Assembly: GCA_023461115.1 (NCBI GenBank)
Contig: JAEWOA010000071.1
Span: forward strand, 1 to 7,161
Length of the DNA stretch: 7,161 nucleotides
Direction: 5' to 3'
Source of the DNA: Actinomycetes bacterium
GTDB lineage: Bacteria > Actinomycetota > Actinomycetes > Actinomycetales > Cellulomonadaceae
The notes under the pieces were generated by a model, which searched no databases, was not told where the DNA came from, and saw only the letters and a program-made list of their open reading frames with translations. The position numbers were made by a program, and so were the translations under genes. This document shows, in pieces, positions 1 through 6,399 of this stretch (within the stretch, counting starts at the first letter, position 1; every line of letters starts with the position of its first letter).

Positions 1-356
1 GCGCCTGGCCCCGCGTCCGGCCGGCCGAGCGCCGCGGCCGCCGCGAGCGCGCCGAGCACCCCGACGACGACGGCGCCGGCGATCCATCGTCGTGCGGCGA
101 GCACCCCGGCGAGGGCGGCCAGCCCGAGCAACACGACGATCTCCGCGATCGCGAGCACCGCCTTGTCGGAGGTGCCGAACGTGGAGGTCGCGAACTCCTT
201 GAGCCACGCGGGCGTCAGGTCGACGAACGCGGCGCCGACCGCGAGCAGGGGATCGCTCTGCGGTCCGGTGATCAGCGCGACGAGGGCGCCGATCCCCACG
301 GTGACGACGCCGGCCACGACGCCCGCCACTGCCGCCCACCACTTCCCGCTCGTCAC
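1..356 (-). CDS. Molybdopterin-dependent oxidoreductase, sulfite-oxidase-like, N-terminal membrane part (partial, cut by left edge)
   Basis: The gene reads leftwards off the window; the first 118 codons are visible. They encode a membrane domain: a probable segment at residues 6-30 (after K5-W6-W7), a second at about 65-88 followed by A-R-R, and a third at about 91-110. Between them lies a conserved-looking stretch, V45-D-L-T-P-A-W-L-K-E-F (45-55) followed by T-F-G-T-S-D-K (59-65). I recognise this combination from actinobacterial proteins in which several N-terminal helices precede a periplasmic oxidored_molyb (sulfite oxidase family) domain. The Mo-cofactor domain itself lies outside the window, so the family call is recognition plus inference. 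Start: GTG at 356-354, just before the first hydrophobic helix. An AGGG lies only one base upstream of it, which is tight for a ribosome binding site. It follows the HIT gene by 40 bases. The natural substrate of these enzymes is generally unknown, and no cofactor or partner gene is visible. Confidence 0.72.
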   Translation of the reverse strand, partial: MTSGKWWAAVAGVVAGVVTVGIGALVALITGPQSDPLLAVGAAFVDLTPAWLKEFATSTFGTSDKAVLAIAEIVVLLGLAALAGVLAARRWIAGAVVVGVLGALAAAAALGRPDAGPG

Positions 357-365
357 GCCCTCATG

Positions 366-400
366 GTGAGCCCGCGCACGTGCTCTTGGCGAGGGCTCAC
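366..400 (-). terminator. Inverted repeat spanning the HIT stop codon; possible weak terminator or inter-cistronic hairpin
   Basis: A perfect 8-base inverted repeat: GTGAGCCC at 366-373 and GGGCTCAC at 393-400, with a 19-base loop. The loop contains another perfect palindrome, GCACGTGC (376-383). The right arm covers the HIT stop codon (397-399), and the left arm ends nine bases before the GTG of the next minus-strand gene. No U-tract follows, so it is not a classic intrinsic terminator. It could be a U-less actinobacterial terminator, an mRNA-stabilising hairpin, or chance in a GC-rich sequence. Confidence 0.4.
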
Positions 401-825
401 GCGTCGCGGACGTGTGCGCCGTGGCCCGCGGAGCGCAGCGCCGCGCGGAGGCGTTCCGCGGCCGCGTCCAGGGACTGCGCGGGGACGTCGTGGCGGGCGT
501 GGGAGAAGCTCAGCTCCGCCTCACCCCAGGCGGGCAGGACGTGCAGGTGCAGGTGCGGCACCTCGAACCCCGCGACGAGCAGCGCGGCGCGCGGCGCGGA
601 CCACGACGCCATCTGTGCGGCGCCGATCACCTTGGCCACGCGCATCAGGTGCGCGAGCACGTCGTCGGGCGCCTGGGTGAACTCGACGATCTCGGCGCGT
701 GGCACCACCAGCACGTGCCCGTCGGTGATCGGCGCGATGGTGCCGAACGCGACGCACACGTCGTCCGACCAGACGAACCGCCCGGGGATCTCGCCGGCGA
801 TGATCTTGGTGAAGAGCGTGGTCAT
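397..825 (-). CDS. HIT (histidine triad) family protein, probable nucleotide hydrolase
   Basis: A complete 142-residue protein, a usual size for bacterial HIT proteins. The family's active site is plain: H91-L-H93-L-H95-V-L-P, matching H-x-H-x-H-x-x, where the middle histidine (H93) is the nucleophile in Hint-type enzymes. The N-terminus F5-T-K-I-I with G11-E-I-P-G and the strand G36-H-V-L-V-V-P-R (36-43) are also typical. Family members cleave phosphoramidate, anhydride or dinucleotide bonds of AMP derivatives in the cytosol; the substrate here cannot be read from sequence. Start: the ATG at 825-823 aligns with the usual family start. The frame stays open upstream through the permease gene, but only as an antisense-free shadow. 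No ribosome binding site precedes the ATG, while a TACGTT hexamer lies six bases upstream, suggesting a leaderless transcript. The gene lies 44 bases after the permease stop, so it may have its own promoter. Confidence 0.93.
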   Translation of the reverse strand: MTTLFTKIIAGEIPGRFVWSDDVCVAFGTIAPITDGHVLVVPRAEIVEFTQAPDDVLAHLMRVAKVIGAAQMASWSAPRAALLVAGFEVPHLHLHVLPAWGEAELSFSHARHDVPAQSLDAAAERLRAALRSAGHGAHVRDA

Positions 826-831
826 GCGCCC

Positions 832-837
832 AACGTA
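832..837 (-). promoter_or_regulatory. Putative -10 element of a leaderless HIT transcript (TACGTT)
   Basis: On the minus strand, TACGTT fits the actinobacterial -10 pattern TANNNT and ends six bases before the HIT ATG (825). That spacing would place the transcription start at or next to the A of ATG. The lack of any purine-rich ribosome binding site before the gene agrees with this. I see no convincing -35 box, which is common for such promoters. This is inferred from position and pattern only. Confidence 0.42.
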
Positions 838-869
838 AGCGCCCGCACCCCGTTCAGACAGCCCGCGGG

Positions 870-2081
870 TCAGATCCCCCGCAGCGCGTCCTTGAGCTTG
901 ATCCGCCCGCCCGAGTGCAGCACCGCGCCCGAGTAGACCCGCGCGCTGATCCACACCAGCACCGGGATCAGCGCCAGGGAGAGCGCGAGCGCCAGCAGCA
1001 CCTGCCAGGTGGTCGCGACGCCGAGCGCGATGCGCATCGGCATCAGCATGGGGGAGAAGAACGGCACGTACGACAACGTGGTGGCCAGCGAGTTGGTCGG
1101 GTCCCACGGCAGGATCGAGATGCCGATGACGTAGGGCACCACGAGGAGCGTCATCACCGGCCCGGTCACCGAGCCGACGTCCTCCTGGCGTGAGACGAGC
1201 GACGCGAGCGCCGCGAGCACCAGCGCGTACATCGCGAACCCGACGACGAACCAGGTCAACGCCCACAGGGCCGCGGAGCCGAGGTCGAGCGACGACGAGT
1301 CGAGCAGCCCGAGTGCGAGCGCCGTCCCCACACCTGACCCGACGACCGCGACCACCTGGATCAGCCCCACCACGCCGATGCCCAGCACCTTGCCCGCCAT
1401 GAGCTGGCTGGGCCGGACCGCCGAGAGCAGCAGCTCGACCACCCGGCTGGACTTCTCCTCGACGACGCCCTGGGCCACGAGCTGCCCCGCGGTCATGAGG
1501 GACAGGAACAGCAGGATGCCCGCGAGGTACCCGGCGGCGATCTGCCCGCCGTCGCGCGCGGGTTGCGGTTCCAACTCGGTGACCTGCGGCTCTGCCTCGC
1601 CGAGCTGCGTGGCGACGTCGCCCGGGTCGCCGCCCAGCTCGGTGACCGCGGCGGACAGCGCGAGCTGTTGCGCGAATGCGGCCAGCACCGGCTGCAGCTG
1701 CTGGGGGACCGACTCGTGGACCTGGACGGCGAGAGTCGGGGCCACCGAGGTGATCACCACGTCGAGCTCGTCGGCGCGCAGCGCGTCCTCGCCCTGGTCG
1801 ACGGAGACGTCGCTCGTGTCGACCTCGACGCCGAGTCCCTCGGCGGTGGCGGCGAACGCGGGAGCCGCGGCGGCGGCCTCGGGCGTGAAGCCGACCGTGC
1901 TGGCGGCGGGCCCGTCGCCGTTGATGACGTTGAGGAGCACGCCGCCGCCGACGACCGCGACGACGAACAGCACGGTGGTCCACAGGAACGACTTGGAGCG
2001 CACGCGGGTCGAGATCTCGCGGCCCGCGACCAGGCGGATCGCGGCGCCCGTGCCGAGCGGGCTGTGGCTGGGCGCGCTCAT
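870..2081 (-). CDS. ABC-2 type transporter permease (NatB-like)
   Basis: A 403-residue integral membrane protein, the partner of the adjacent ATPase. Topology fits the NatB/ABC-2 pattern: a short cytoplasmic N-terminus with a basic R21-E-I-S-T-R-V-R-S-K stretch, one helix at about 33-54, a large extracytoplasmic domain at about 55-179 rich in Ala, Gln and acidic residues, then a C-terminal helix bundle at about 180-202, 230-258, 271-296, 306-325 and 358-382. The family's cytoplasmic motif is present at 208-220 (V-E-E-K-S-S-R-V-V-E-L-L-L), just after the second helix. It would export an unknown substrate using ATP hydrolysed by the neighbour; the founding NatAB of Bacillus exports sodium, but that should not be transferred here. 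Start: ATG at 2081-2079 overlaps the ATPase stop as ATGA, with GGAGG seven bases upstream inside the ATPase gene. This suggests coupled translation of equal amounts. Confidence 0.92.
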   Translation of the reverse strand: MSAPSHSPLGTGAAIRLVAGREISTRVRSKSFLWTTVLFVVAVVGGGVLLNVINGDGPAASTVGFTPEAAAAAPAFAATAEGLGVEVDTSDVSVDQGEDALRADELDVVITSVAPTLAVQVHESVPQQLQPVLAAFAQQLALSAAVTELGGDPGDVATQLGEAEPQVTELEPQPARDGGQIAAGYLAGILLFLSLMTAGQLVAQGVVEEKSSRVVELLLSAVRPSQLMAGKVLGIGVVGLIQVVAVVGSGVGTALALGLLDSSSLDLGSAALWALTWFVVGFAMYALVLAALASLVSRQEDVGSVTGPVMTLLVVPYVIGISILPWDPTNSLATTLSYVPFFSPMLMPMRIALGVATTWQVLLALALSLALIPVLVWISARVYSGAVLHSGGRIKLKDALRGI

Positions 2082-3061
2082 CGGGCCGCCTCCGGGGTCG
2101 TCGGGGTCGTCGGGGTCGGCGCGCGCGTGGCGTCGGGCGCCGCGTCGGCGGTGGGTTTCTCGTCGGTGGACACCACGTGGCGGTAGAGCTCGACGAGCGA
2201 CGGGCGCGTGAGCGTGAAGCCGCGGACCGGCCCGGCGGCCAGCGCGGCGCGCAGCAGGTCCTGGTCCACGTCCGTCAGCGCGGGGTTCGCCACCTCGACG
2301 AGCGTGCGGCCGTCGTGGCGCTCGACGACGCGCGCGTGCGGCACAGCGCCCAGCCACGCCTCGGGCGGCGGCCCTTCGACGAGCCAGCGGCGCTCGGGTG
2401 TGGTGCGCAGCTCGTCGATCCCGCCGTTGGCGACCAGGGCGCCGGACCGCACGATCCCGACGCGGTCGCACAGCCGCTCCACGAGCTCGAGCTGGTGGGA
2501 GGAGAACATCACGGGCACTCCGCGCGCGGCCTGGTCGCGCAGCACCTGGCTCATGACGTCGACGGCGACGGGGTCGAGGCCGGAGAACGGCTCGTCGAGC
2601 ACCAGGATGTCGGGGTCGTGCACGAGTGCCGCCGCGAGCTGCACGCGCTGCTGGTTCCCGAGCGAGAGCCGCAGCACCTCGTCGCCGCGCCGCTCGTGGA
2701 TCCCGAGCGTCTGCGTCCAGTGCTCCATCGCGGAGCGCGCGGCGGCCGGGCCGAGGCCGTGGAGCCGCGCGAGGTAGGTCAGGTGCTCGCCCACCTTCAT
2801 CTTGGGGTAGAGCCCGCGTTCCTCGGGCATGTAGCCGATGCGGCGGCGCACGTGGAGGTCCAGCGGCGTGCCGTCCCAGCGGACCTCACCGGAGTCCGCC
2901 GCCAGCACGCCGAGGATGATGCGCATCGCGGTGGACTTCCCGGCGCCGTTGGACCCGACGAAGCCGAAGATCTCCCCGCCGCGCACCTCGAACGACATGT
3001 CGCGCAGCGCGCGCACGTCGCCGTACGACTTGTTCAGGGCCTCGATGCTCAGCACAGACAC
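2078..3061 (-). CDS. ABC transporter ATP-binding protein (NatA-like, with DUF4162-type C-terminal region)
   Basis: A 327-residue ATPase that powers the overlapping permease. Motifs in order: Walker A G36-S-N-G-A-G-K-S-T44; Q-loop region Y77-M-P-E-E-R-G-L-Y-P; signature L132-S-L-G-N-Q-Q-R139; Walker B I152-L-V-L-D-E-P158; D-loop S160-G-L-D-P164; H-loop S187-S-H189-Q. The Q-loop has Glu where many ABC proteins have Gln, and the signature is LSLGN rather than LSGGQ; both fit the subfamily with an 'LPEERGLYP' Q-loop and an extra C-terminal domain, here about 220-300. The final 25 residues are a Pro/Thr/Ala-rich tail encoded partly by a 9-base tandem repeat. Start: GTG at 3061-3059 lies just before the first strand and has a weak GGGA eight bases upstream. 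A second GTG at 3055 and a TTG at 3097 are in frame; the TTG would add 12 residues unlikely to belong to the domain. It lies 45 bases after the DUF1697 gene. Confidence 0.93.
   Translation of the reverse strand: MSVLSIEALNKSYGDVRALRDMSFEVRGGEIFGFVGSNGAGKSTAMRIILGVLAADSGEVRWDGTPLDLHVRRRIGYMPEERGLYPKMKVGEHLTYLARLHGLGPAAARSAMEHWTQTLGIHERRGDEVLRLSLGNQQRVQLAAALVHDPDILVLDEPFSGLDPVAVDVMSQVLRDQAARGVPVMFSSHQLELVERLCDRVGIVRSGALVANGGIDELRTTPERRWLVEGPPPEAWLGAVPHARVVERHDGRTLVEVANPALTDVDQDLLRAALAAGPVRGFTLTRPSLVELYRHVVSTDEKPTADAAPDATRAPTPTTPTTPEAAR
2093..2118. repeat. 9-base tandem repeat, about 2.9 copies, in the ATPase tail
   Basis: On the plus strand the unit CGGGGTCGT occurs at 2093-2101 and 2102-2110, and once more with the last base changed at 2111-2119. 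Read on the coding strand it gives a repeated T-P-T motif near the C-terminus of the ABC ATPase. The repeat begins at the GGAGG ribosome binding site of the permease (2089-2093). In-frame 9-base slippage would change tail length without breaking either gene. Confidence 0.8.
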
Positions 3062-3106
3062 GCGCTCGATCCCACCAGCCCGTCGCTCGGATGACAAGGC
3101 TGCCGG

Positions 3107-3646
3107 TCACCGACGCTCGTCGGCCAGGCGTGCGAGCGCCAGGACCGTGTTCCAGTTGCGCGCGGTGCCGGTGCGCCCCGCGGCCTTCTCCAGGATCGCG
3201 AGCGTGAGCTTGGACCGGCCGATGCCGTCCGGGTAGTAGGCGTACAGCACGTCGCCGTCCCAGACGAGGCGCTCGCCGCCGCGCTTCGAGGCGACGAAGT
3301 CTGCGGCGCCGTCCTGGGCCGGGCCGTCCCAGCACACCGCGACGAGGTGCGAGGGGTCGTCGCGCGCCTCGTCGGGGAACGGCAGCCGCTCGACGAGCCG
3401 CGCCCACCGCTCCGCGGACCGTGCGACGACCCGCACAGCGAAACCCGCCTCGTCGGAGAGCGCGCGCGACAACTCGGCCGCCACGTCGTCGGGCGACGAG
3501 TCCGCCACCGCGACCAGGTTCCCCGAGTTCACGTACGTCACGGCCTCGCGGTAGCCCGACGCGGCCGCCACGGCCTTCAGCTGCGCCGACGTGAGCGTGC
3601 GCCCGCCGACGTTGACGGCCCGAAGCAACGCGATCACCACTCCCAT
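3107..3646 (-). CDS. DUF1697 family protein
   Basis: A 179-residue cytosolic protein of the widespread DUF1697 family, whose biochemical function is not established as far as I know. Family landmarks: A6-L-L-R-A-V-N-V-G-G15 at the N-terminus, Y38-V-N-S-G-N-L (38-44), Y137-Y-P-D-G-I-G-R-S-K-L147, and the near-C-terminal T161-A-R-N-W-N-T167. All four lie at the expected places, so the gene looks intact. Start: ATG at 3646-3644 puts five residues before the conserved A-L-L-R, as in relatives. An in-frame GTG at 3664 would add six residues and is the alternative; both have only weak ribosome binding sites. It is the first gene of the minus-strand block, facing away from nirB across the shared spacer. 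Co-transcription with the ABC pair is possible (45-base gap), but a functional link is not evident. Confidence 0.88.
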   Translation of the reverse strand: MGVVIALLRAVNVGGRTLTSAQLKAVAAASGYREAVTYVNSGNLVAVADSSPDDVAAELSRALSDEAGFAVRVVARSAERWARLVERLPFPDEARDDPSHLVAVCWDGPAQDGAADFVASKRGGERLVWDGDVLYAYYPDGIGRSKLTLAILEKAAGRTGTARNWNTVLALARLADERR

Positions 3647-3685
3647 GCCGCGGAACCCTGCCACGCCCCACCGACACGCGGCCGC

Positions 3686-3713
3686 CTCACGGCGCGCGCC
3701 ACCGCGGTGTGAG
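3686..3713. promoter_or_regulatory. Nested palindromes / imperfect 11-base dyad in the divergent spacer; possible operator
   Basis: CTCACGGCGCG (3686-3696) and CGCGGTGTGAG (3703-3713) form an inverted repeat matching at 9 of 11 positions around a six-base centre. Inside it sit two perfect 10-base palindromes, GGCGCGCGCC (3691-3700) and CACCGCGGTG (3700-3709), sharing one base, with centres nine bases apart. The element lies upstream of both the DUF1697 gene and the nirB promoter region. It could bind a dimeric regulator or form a hairpin, but GC-only palindromes arise easily in this composition. Confidence 0.35.
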
Positions 3714-3719
3714 CGAAGT

Positions 3720-3757
3720 GTTGCTGCCGGGAAACGCGGCGCCGCCTGGCGTGAAAC
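3720..3757 (+). promoter_or_regulatory. Putative GlnR-type nitrogen regulator site upstream of nirB
   Basis: Two identical GAAAC pentamers at 3731-3735 and 3753-3757 are exactly 22 bases apart, two helical turns. The Streptomyces GlnR site is described as gTnAC-n6-GaAAC repeated, so b-boxes (GAAAC) recur every 22 bases. The first expected a-box falls at 3720-3724, GTTGC, matching four of five defined or free positions; the second, at 3742-3746 (CCGCC), matches poorly. GlnR is a known activator of nirB in actinomycetes under nitrogen limitation, so the place is right. The weak second a-box keeps this a candidate. Confidence 0.45.
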
Positions 3758-3767
3758 ACGGGCTTCC

Positions 3768-3773
3768 TACCGT
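3768..3773 (+). promoter_or_regulatory. Putative nirB -10 element (TACCGT)
   Basis: TACCGT fits TANNNT and starts 11 bases after the second GAAAC box. Transcription would begin near 3780, giving a leader of about 34 bases before the nirB ATG. There is no recognisable -35 at the usual distance, as expected if an activator bound to the GAAAC boxes replaces it. Pattern-based only. Confidence 0.35.
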
Positions 3774-3801
3774 CGGGGTATGCCCTCGCCCCTCGTCGGA
3801 C

Positions 3802-3805
3802 GGAG
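3802..3805 (+). promoter_or_regulatory. nirB ribosome binding site (GGAG)
   Basis: GGAG lies eight bases before the ATG at 3814 and decides this start. The frame remains open back to a GTG at 3709, but no homologous residues lie before the ATG and the upstream stretch carries the promoter-like signals. Confidence 0.75.
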
Positions 3806-3813
3806 CCCCCGGT

Positions 3814-6399
3814 ATGAGCAGGCATCTCGTCGTCGTCGGTGGCGGCATGGTGGCGCAACGCCTCGTGGAGGCGCTGCGCGACCGTGACACCGCCGGCCGC
3901 TGGCGCGTCACCGTCCTCGCGGAGGAGCCGCGCCGCCCCTACGACCGTGTCGCGCTGACCAGCTACTTCTCCGGCCGTGACGCCGACGACCTGGCGCTGG
4001 GCGACGCCGCGCTCTGGGCCGACGAGCTCGTCGCGCTCCACCGGGACGACAAGGTCACGGCGATCGACCGGGCGGCGCGCACGGTCACCACGCGGCGCGG
4101 CCGCGTCGAGCACTACGACCACCTGGTGCTCGCGACGGGCTCGTCGGCGTGGGTGCCGCCCATCGAGGGCGCGGACGCCGAGGGCGTGTTCGTCTACCGG
4201 ACGGTCGACGACGTGGCCGCGCTGCGCGGCTACGTCGAGCACCTCAAGACGACGAAGACCGTGGTCCGGGGCGCCGTGATCGGCGGCGGTCTGCTCGGCC
4301 TCGAGGCGGCCGGCGCGCTGCAGGCGCTCGGAGCGCAGGCGACCGTCCTCCAGGTGGGGACGCACCTGATGTCGGCGCAGGTGGACCTGGGCGGCGGCGA
4401 GGCCCTGCGGCGCCTGATCAACCACCTGGGTGTGGCGGTGCGGCTCAACGCCGCGACCACGCGCATCCGCCCGCACCGCCGCGGCGGGGTCGGGCGGCTC
4501 GACTTCGCGGACGGCGGGCGGCTGGACACCGACGTGGTGGTCGTCGCGGCCGGCGTGAAGCCGCGCGACGAGCTGGCCCGCGACGCGGACCTGCCGATCG
4601 GCCCGCGCGGCGGCGTCGTCGTCGACGACACGTGCCTGACGCGCGACCCCCACATCTCCGCGGTCGGCGAGGTCGCGTGCATTCAAGGGGCATGCATCGG
4701 CCTCGTCGCCCCCGGGTACGCGATGGCCGAGGTCGCGGTCGACCGCCTCCTCGGCGGGAACGCGCAGTTCCCGGGCGCGGACACGGCCACCAAGCTCAAG
4801 CTCGCGGGTGTCGACGTCGCGAGCTTCGGCGACGCGTTCGGCGCGACGCCGGGCGCGCTCGAGGTCGTCTGGGCGGACCCCGTGGCGGGCGTCTACAAGA
4901 AGCTCGTGATGTCCGACGACGCGCGCACCCTGCTGGGCGGCGTGCTCGTCGGCGACGCGTCCGCGTACGCGAGCCTGCGCCCGATGCTCGGCCGCGAGCT
5001 CCCGGGCGACCCGGCCGCCTACCTGCTCCCGGAGGGCGGCGGTGGCGCCCCCGAGCTCGAGCTCCCCGACGACGCGGGCGTGTGCTCGTGCAACAACGTC
5101 TCCGCGGGCACGATCCGCGCGGCGGTCACCGAGCACCAATGCACCGACGTGGGCGCGGTCAAGGCCTGCACCCGGGCGGGGACGTCGTGCGGCTCGTGCC
5201 TGCCGCTCGTCAAGAAGCTCGTCACCACCGAGCTCGCCAAGCAGGGCATCACGGTCTCGAGCGCGCTGTGCGAGCACTTCGCGCTCTCACGCGCGCAGCT
5301 GTACGACGCGATCCGGGTGGCGGACGTCCAGACGTTCACGGCGGTCGTCGAGCGCTTCGGCACGACGAAGGACGCGCGCGGTTGCGACATCTGCAAGCCC
5401 GCGGTCGCGTCGATCCTCGCGACGACCGCCCCCGCGCACGTCCTCGAGGGCGAGCGCGCCGCGCTGCAGGACACCAACGACCACGTGATGGCCAACCTGC
5501 AGAAGGACGGCTCGTACTCGGTGGTGCCGCGCATCCCGGGCGGCGAGGTCACCCCGGAGGGGCTGATCGCGATCGGCGCCGTGGCCCAGGAGTTCGGGCT
5601 GTACACCAAGATCACGGGCGGCCAGCGGATCGACATGTTCGGCGCCCGCATCGACCAGCTCCCGCTGATCTGGCGCAAGCTCGTGGACGCGGGCTTCGAG
5701 TCCGGGCACGCCTACGGCAAGAGCCTGCGGACCGTGAAGTCGTGCGTCGGGTCCACGTGGTGCCGGTTCGGGGTGCAGGACTCGGTCGCGCTCGCGGTGC
5801 TGCTGGAGCTCCGGTACCGGGGCCTGCGCAGCCCGCACAAGCTCAAGCTCGGGGTCAGCGGGTGCGCCCGCGAGTGCGCCGAGGCCCGCGGGAAGGACGT
5901 GGGCGTGATCGCGACCGACAAGGGTTGGAACGTCTACGTCGGCGGGAACGGCGGCTTCACGCCCCGGCACGCGCGGCTGCTCGCGGAGGACCTCGACACC
6001 GAGTCGCTGATCCGCACGATCGACCGCTTCCTCCTCTACTACATCCGCACGGCGGACCGGCTGCAGCGCACGGCGCCGTGGGTCGACGAGGTCGAGGGCG
6101 GGCTCGACGGCGTGCGCGCCGTGGTCATGGACGACTCGCTCGGCATCTGCGCGGACCTGGACGCGCAGATGGCCCGGCACGTCGTCGAGTACGAGGACGA
6201 GTGGAAGGCGACGCTCGACGACCCCGTGAAGCTGCGGCGGTTCGCGTCGTTCGTCAACGCGCCCGACGTCGCGGACCCGTCGCTCGCGTACGTCCCGGAG
6301 CGTGGGCAGGCGCGGCCCGCGACGTCCGACGAGCGGGCGGCCGCGGCGCGCGGCGAGGCCGTGCTGGTGGCGGGGACGACGCTGGAGGTGCGCGCATGA
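3814..6399 (+). CDS. nirB: Assimilatory NAD(P)H-dependent nitrite reductase, large subunit
   Basis: An 861-residue cytosolic enzyme that reduces nitrite to ammonium with NAD(P)H; length and order match E. coli NirB (about 847). Domains: FAD-binding fold from V6-V-V-G-G-G-M-V-A14, ending in the A283-V-G-E286 motif before G300-G-Y-like P300-G-Y302; NAD-binding Rossmann motif G157-G-G-L-L-G162-L-E-A-A; BFD-type [2Fe-2S] site C424-x-C426 and C459-x2-C462; a further cysteine pair G523-C-D-I-C527-K-P as in E. coli; ferredoxin-like nitrite/sulfite reductase half-domain at about 555-630; siroheme-[4Fe-4S] ligands C644-x5-C650 and C684-x3-C688. All redox-site cysteines are present, so it should be active. 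The tail after P835-A-T is longer and Ala-rich compared with E. coli. Start: ATG with GGAG eight bases upstream. The stop overlaps the nirD ATG as ATGA. Regulation by GlnR is suggested by the spacer. Confidence 0.97.
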   Translation: MSRHLVVVGGGMVAQRLVEALRDRDTAGRWRVTVLAEEPRRPYDRVALTSYFSGRDADDLALGDAALWADELVALHRDDKVTAIDRAARTVTTRRGRVEHYDHLVLATGSSAWVPPIEGADAEGVFVYRTVDDVAALRGYVEHLKTTKTVVRGAVIGGGLLGLEAAGALQALGAQATVLQVGTHLMSAQVDLGGGEALRRLINHLGVAVRLNAATTRIRPHRRGGVGRLDFADGGRLDTDVVVVAAGVKPRDELARDADLPIGPRGGVVVDDTCLTRDPHISAVGEVACIQGACIGLVAPGYAMAEVAVDRLLGGNAQFPGADTATKLKLAGVDVASFGDAFGATPGALEVVWADPVAGVYKKLVMSDDARTLLGGVLVGDASAYASLRPMLGRELPGDPAAYLLPEGGGGAPELELPDDAGVCSCNNVSAGTIRAAVTEHQCTDVGAVKACTRAGTSCGSCLPLVKKLVTTELAKQGITVSSALCEHFALSRAQLYDAIRVADVQTFTAVVERFGTTKDARGCDICKPAVASILATTAPAHVLEGERAALQDTNDHVMANLQKDGSYSVVPRIPGGEVTPEGLIAIGAVAQEFGLYTKITGGQRIDMFGARIDQLPLIWRKLVDAGFESGHAYGKSLRTVKSCVGSTWCRFGVQDSVALAVLLELRYRGLRSPHKLKLGVSGCARECAEARGKDVGVIATDKGWNVYVGGNGGFTPRHARLLAEDLDTESLIRTIDRFLLYYIRTADRLQRTAPWVDEVEGGLDGVRAVVMDDSLGICADLDAQMARHVVEYEDEWKATLDDPVKLRRFASFVNAPDVADPSLAYVPERGQARPATSDERAAAARGEAVLVAGTTLEVRA
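6384..6399 (+). promoter_or_regulatory. Coupled start of nirD inside the nirB end (GGAGG, 7 bases, ATGA)
   Basis: GGAGG at 6384-6388 is followed after seven bases by the nirD ATG (6396), which overlaps the nirB TGA. The ribosome binding site is part of the nirB codons for the final L-E-V-R-A. Ribosomes finishing nirB can re-initiate directly, which would help keep the two subunits balanced. Confidence 0.85.

Noticed and set aside
841..870. Inverted CCCGC/GCGGG repeat between the permease stop and HIT as a terminator
   Set aside because: Five-base GC-only stem with a long loop and no U-tract; too weak to support.
397..1983. HIT frame extended upstream through the permease gene
   Set aside because: The extension is an Arg-rich shadow of the permease; HIT homology begins at the ATG at 825.
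2500..2850. Glu in the Q-loop and LSLGN signature of the ABC ATPase as degenerate motifs
   Set aside because: Both are usual in this NatA-like subfamily; Walker A, Walker B and the H-loop are intact.
3062..3097. TTG start at 3097 for the ABC ATPase
   Set aside because: Rare start codon without a ribosome binding site; it adds 12 residues ahead of the usual first strand.
3110..3123. Small hairpin CCGAC-GCTC-GTCGG at the end of the DUF1697 gene as a terminator
   Set aside because: Five-base stem inside the coding end, no U-tract; easily chance in this composition.
3709..3813. 35-residue N-terminal extension of NirB from a GTG at 3709
   Set aside because: The FAD motif normally begins within a few residues of the start, a good ribosome binding site precedes the ATG at 3814, and the extension overlaps promoter-like signals.
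3634..5277. A 547-codon minus-strand open frame opposite nirB
   Set aside because: Antisense shadow with low-complexity composition and no recognisable domain; it also crosses the nirB promoter region.
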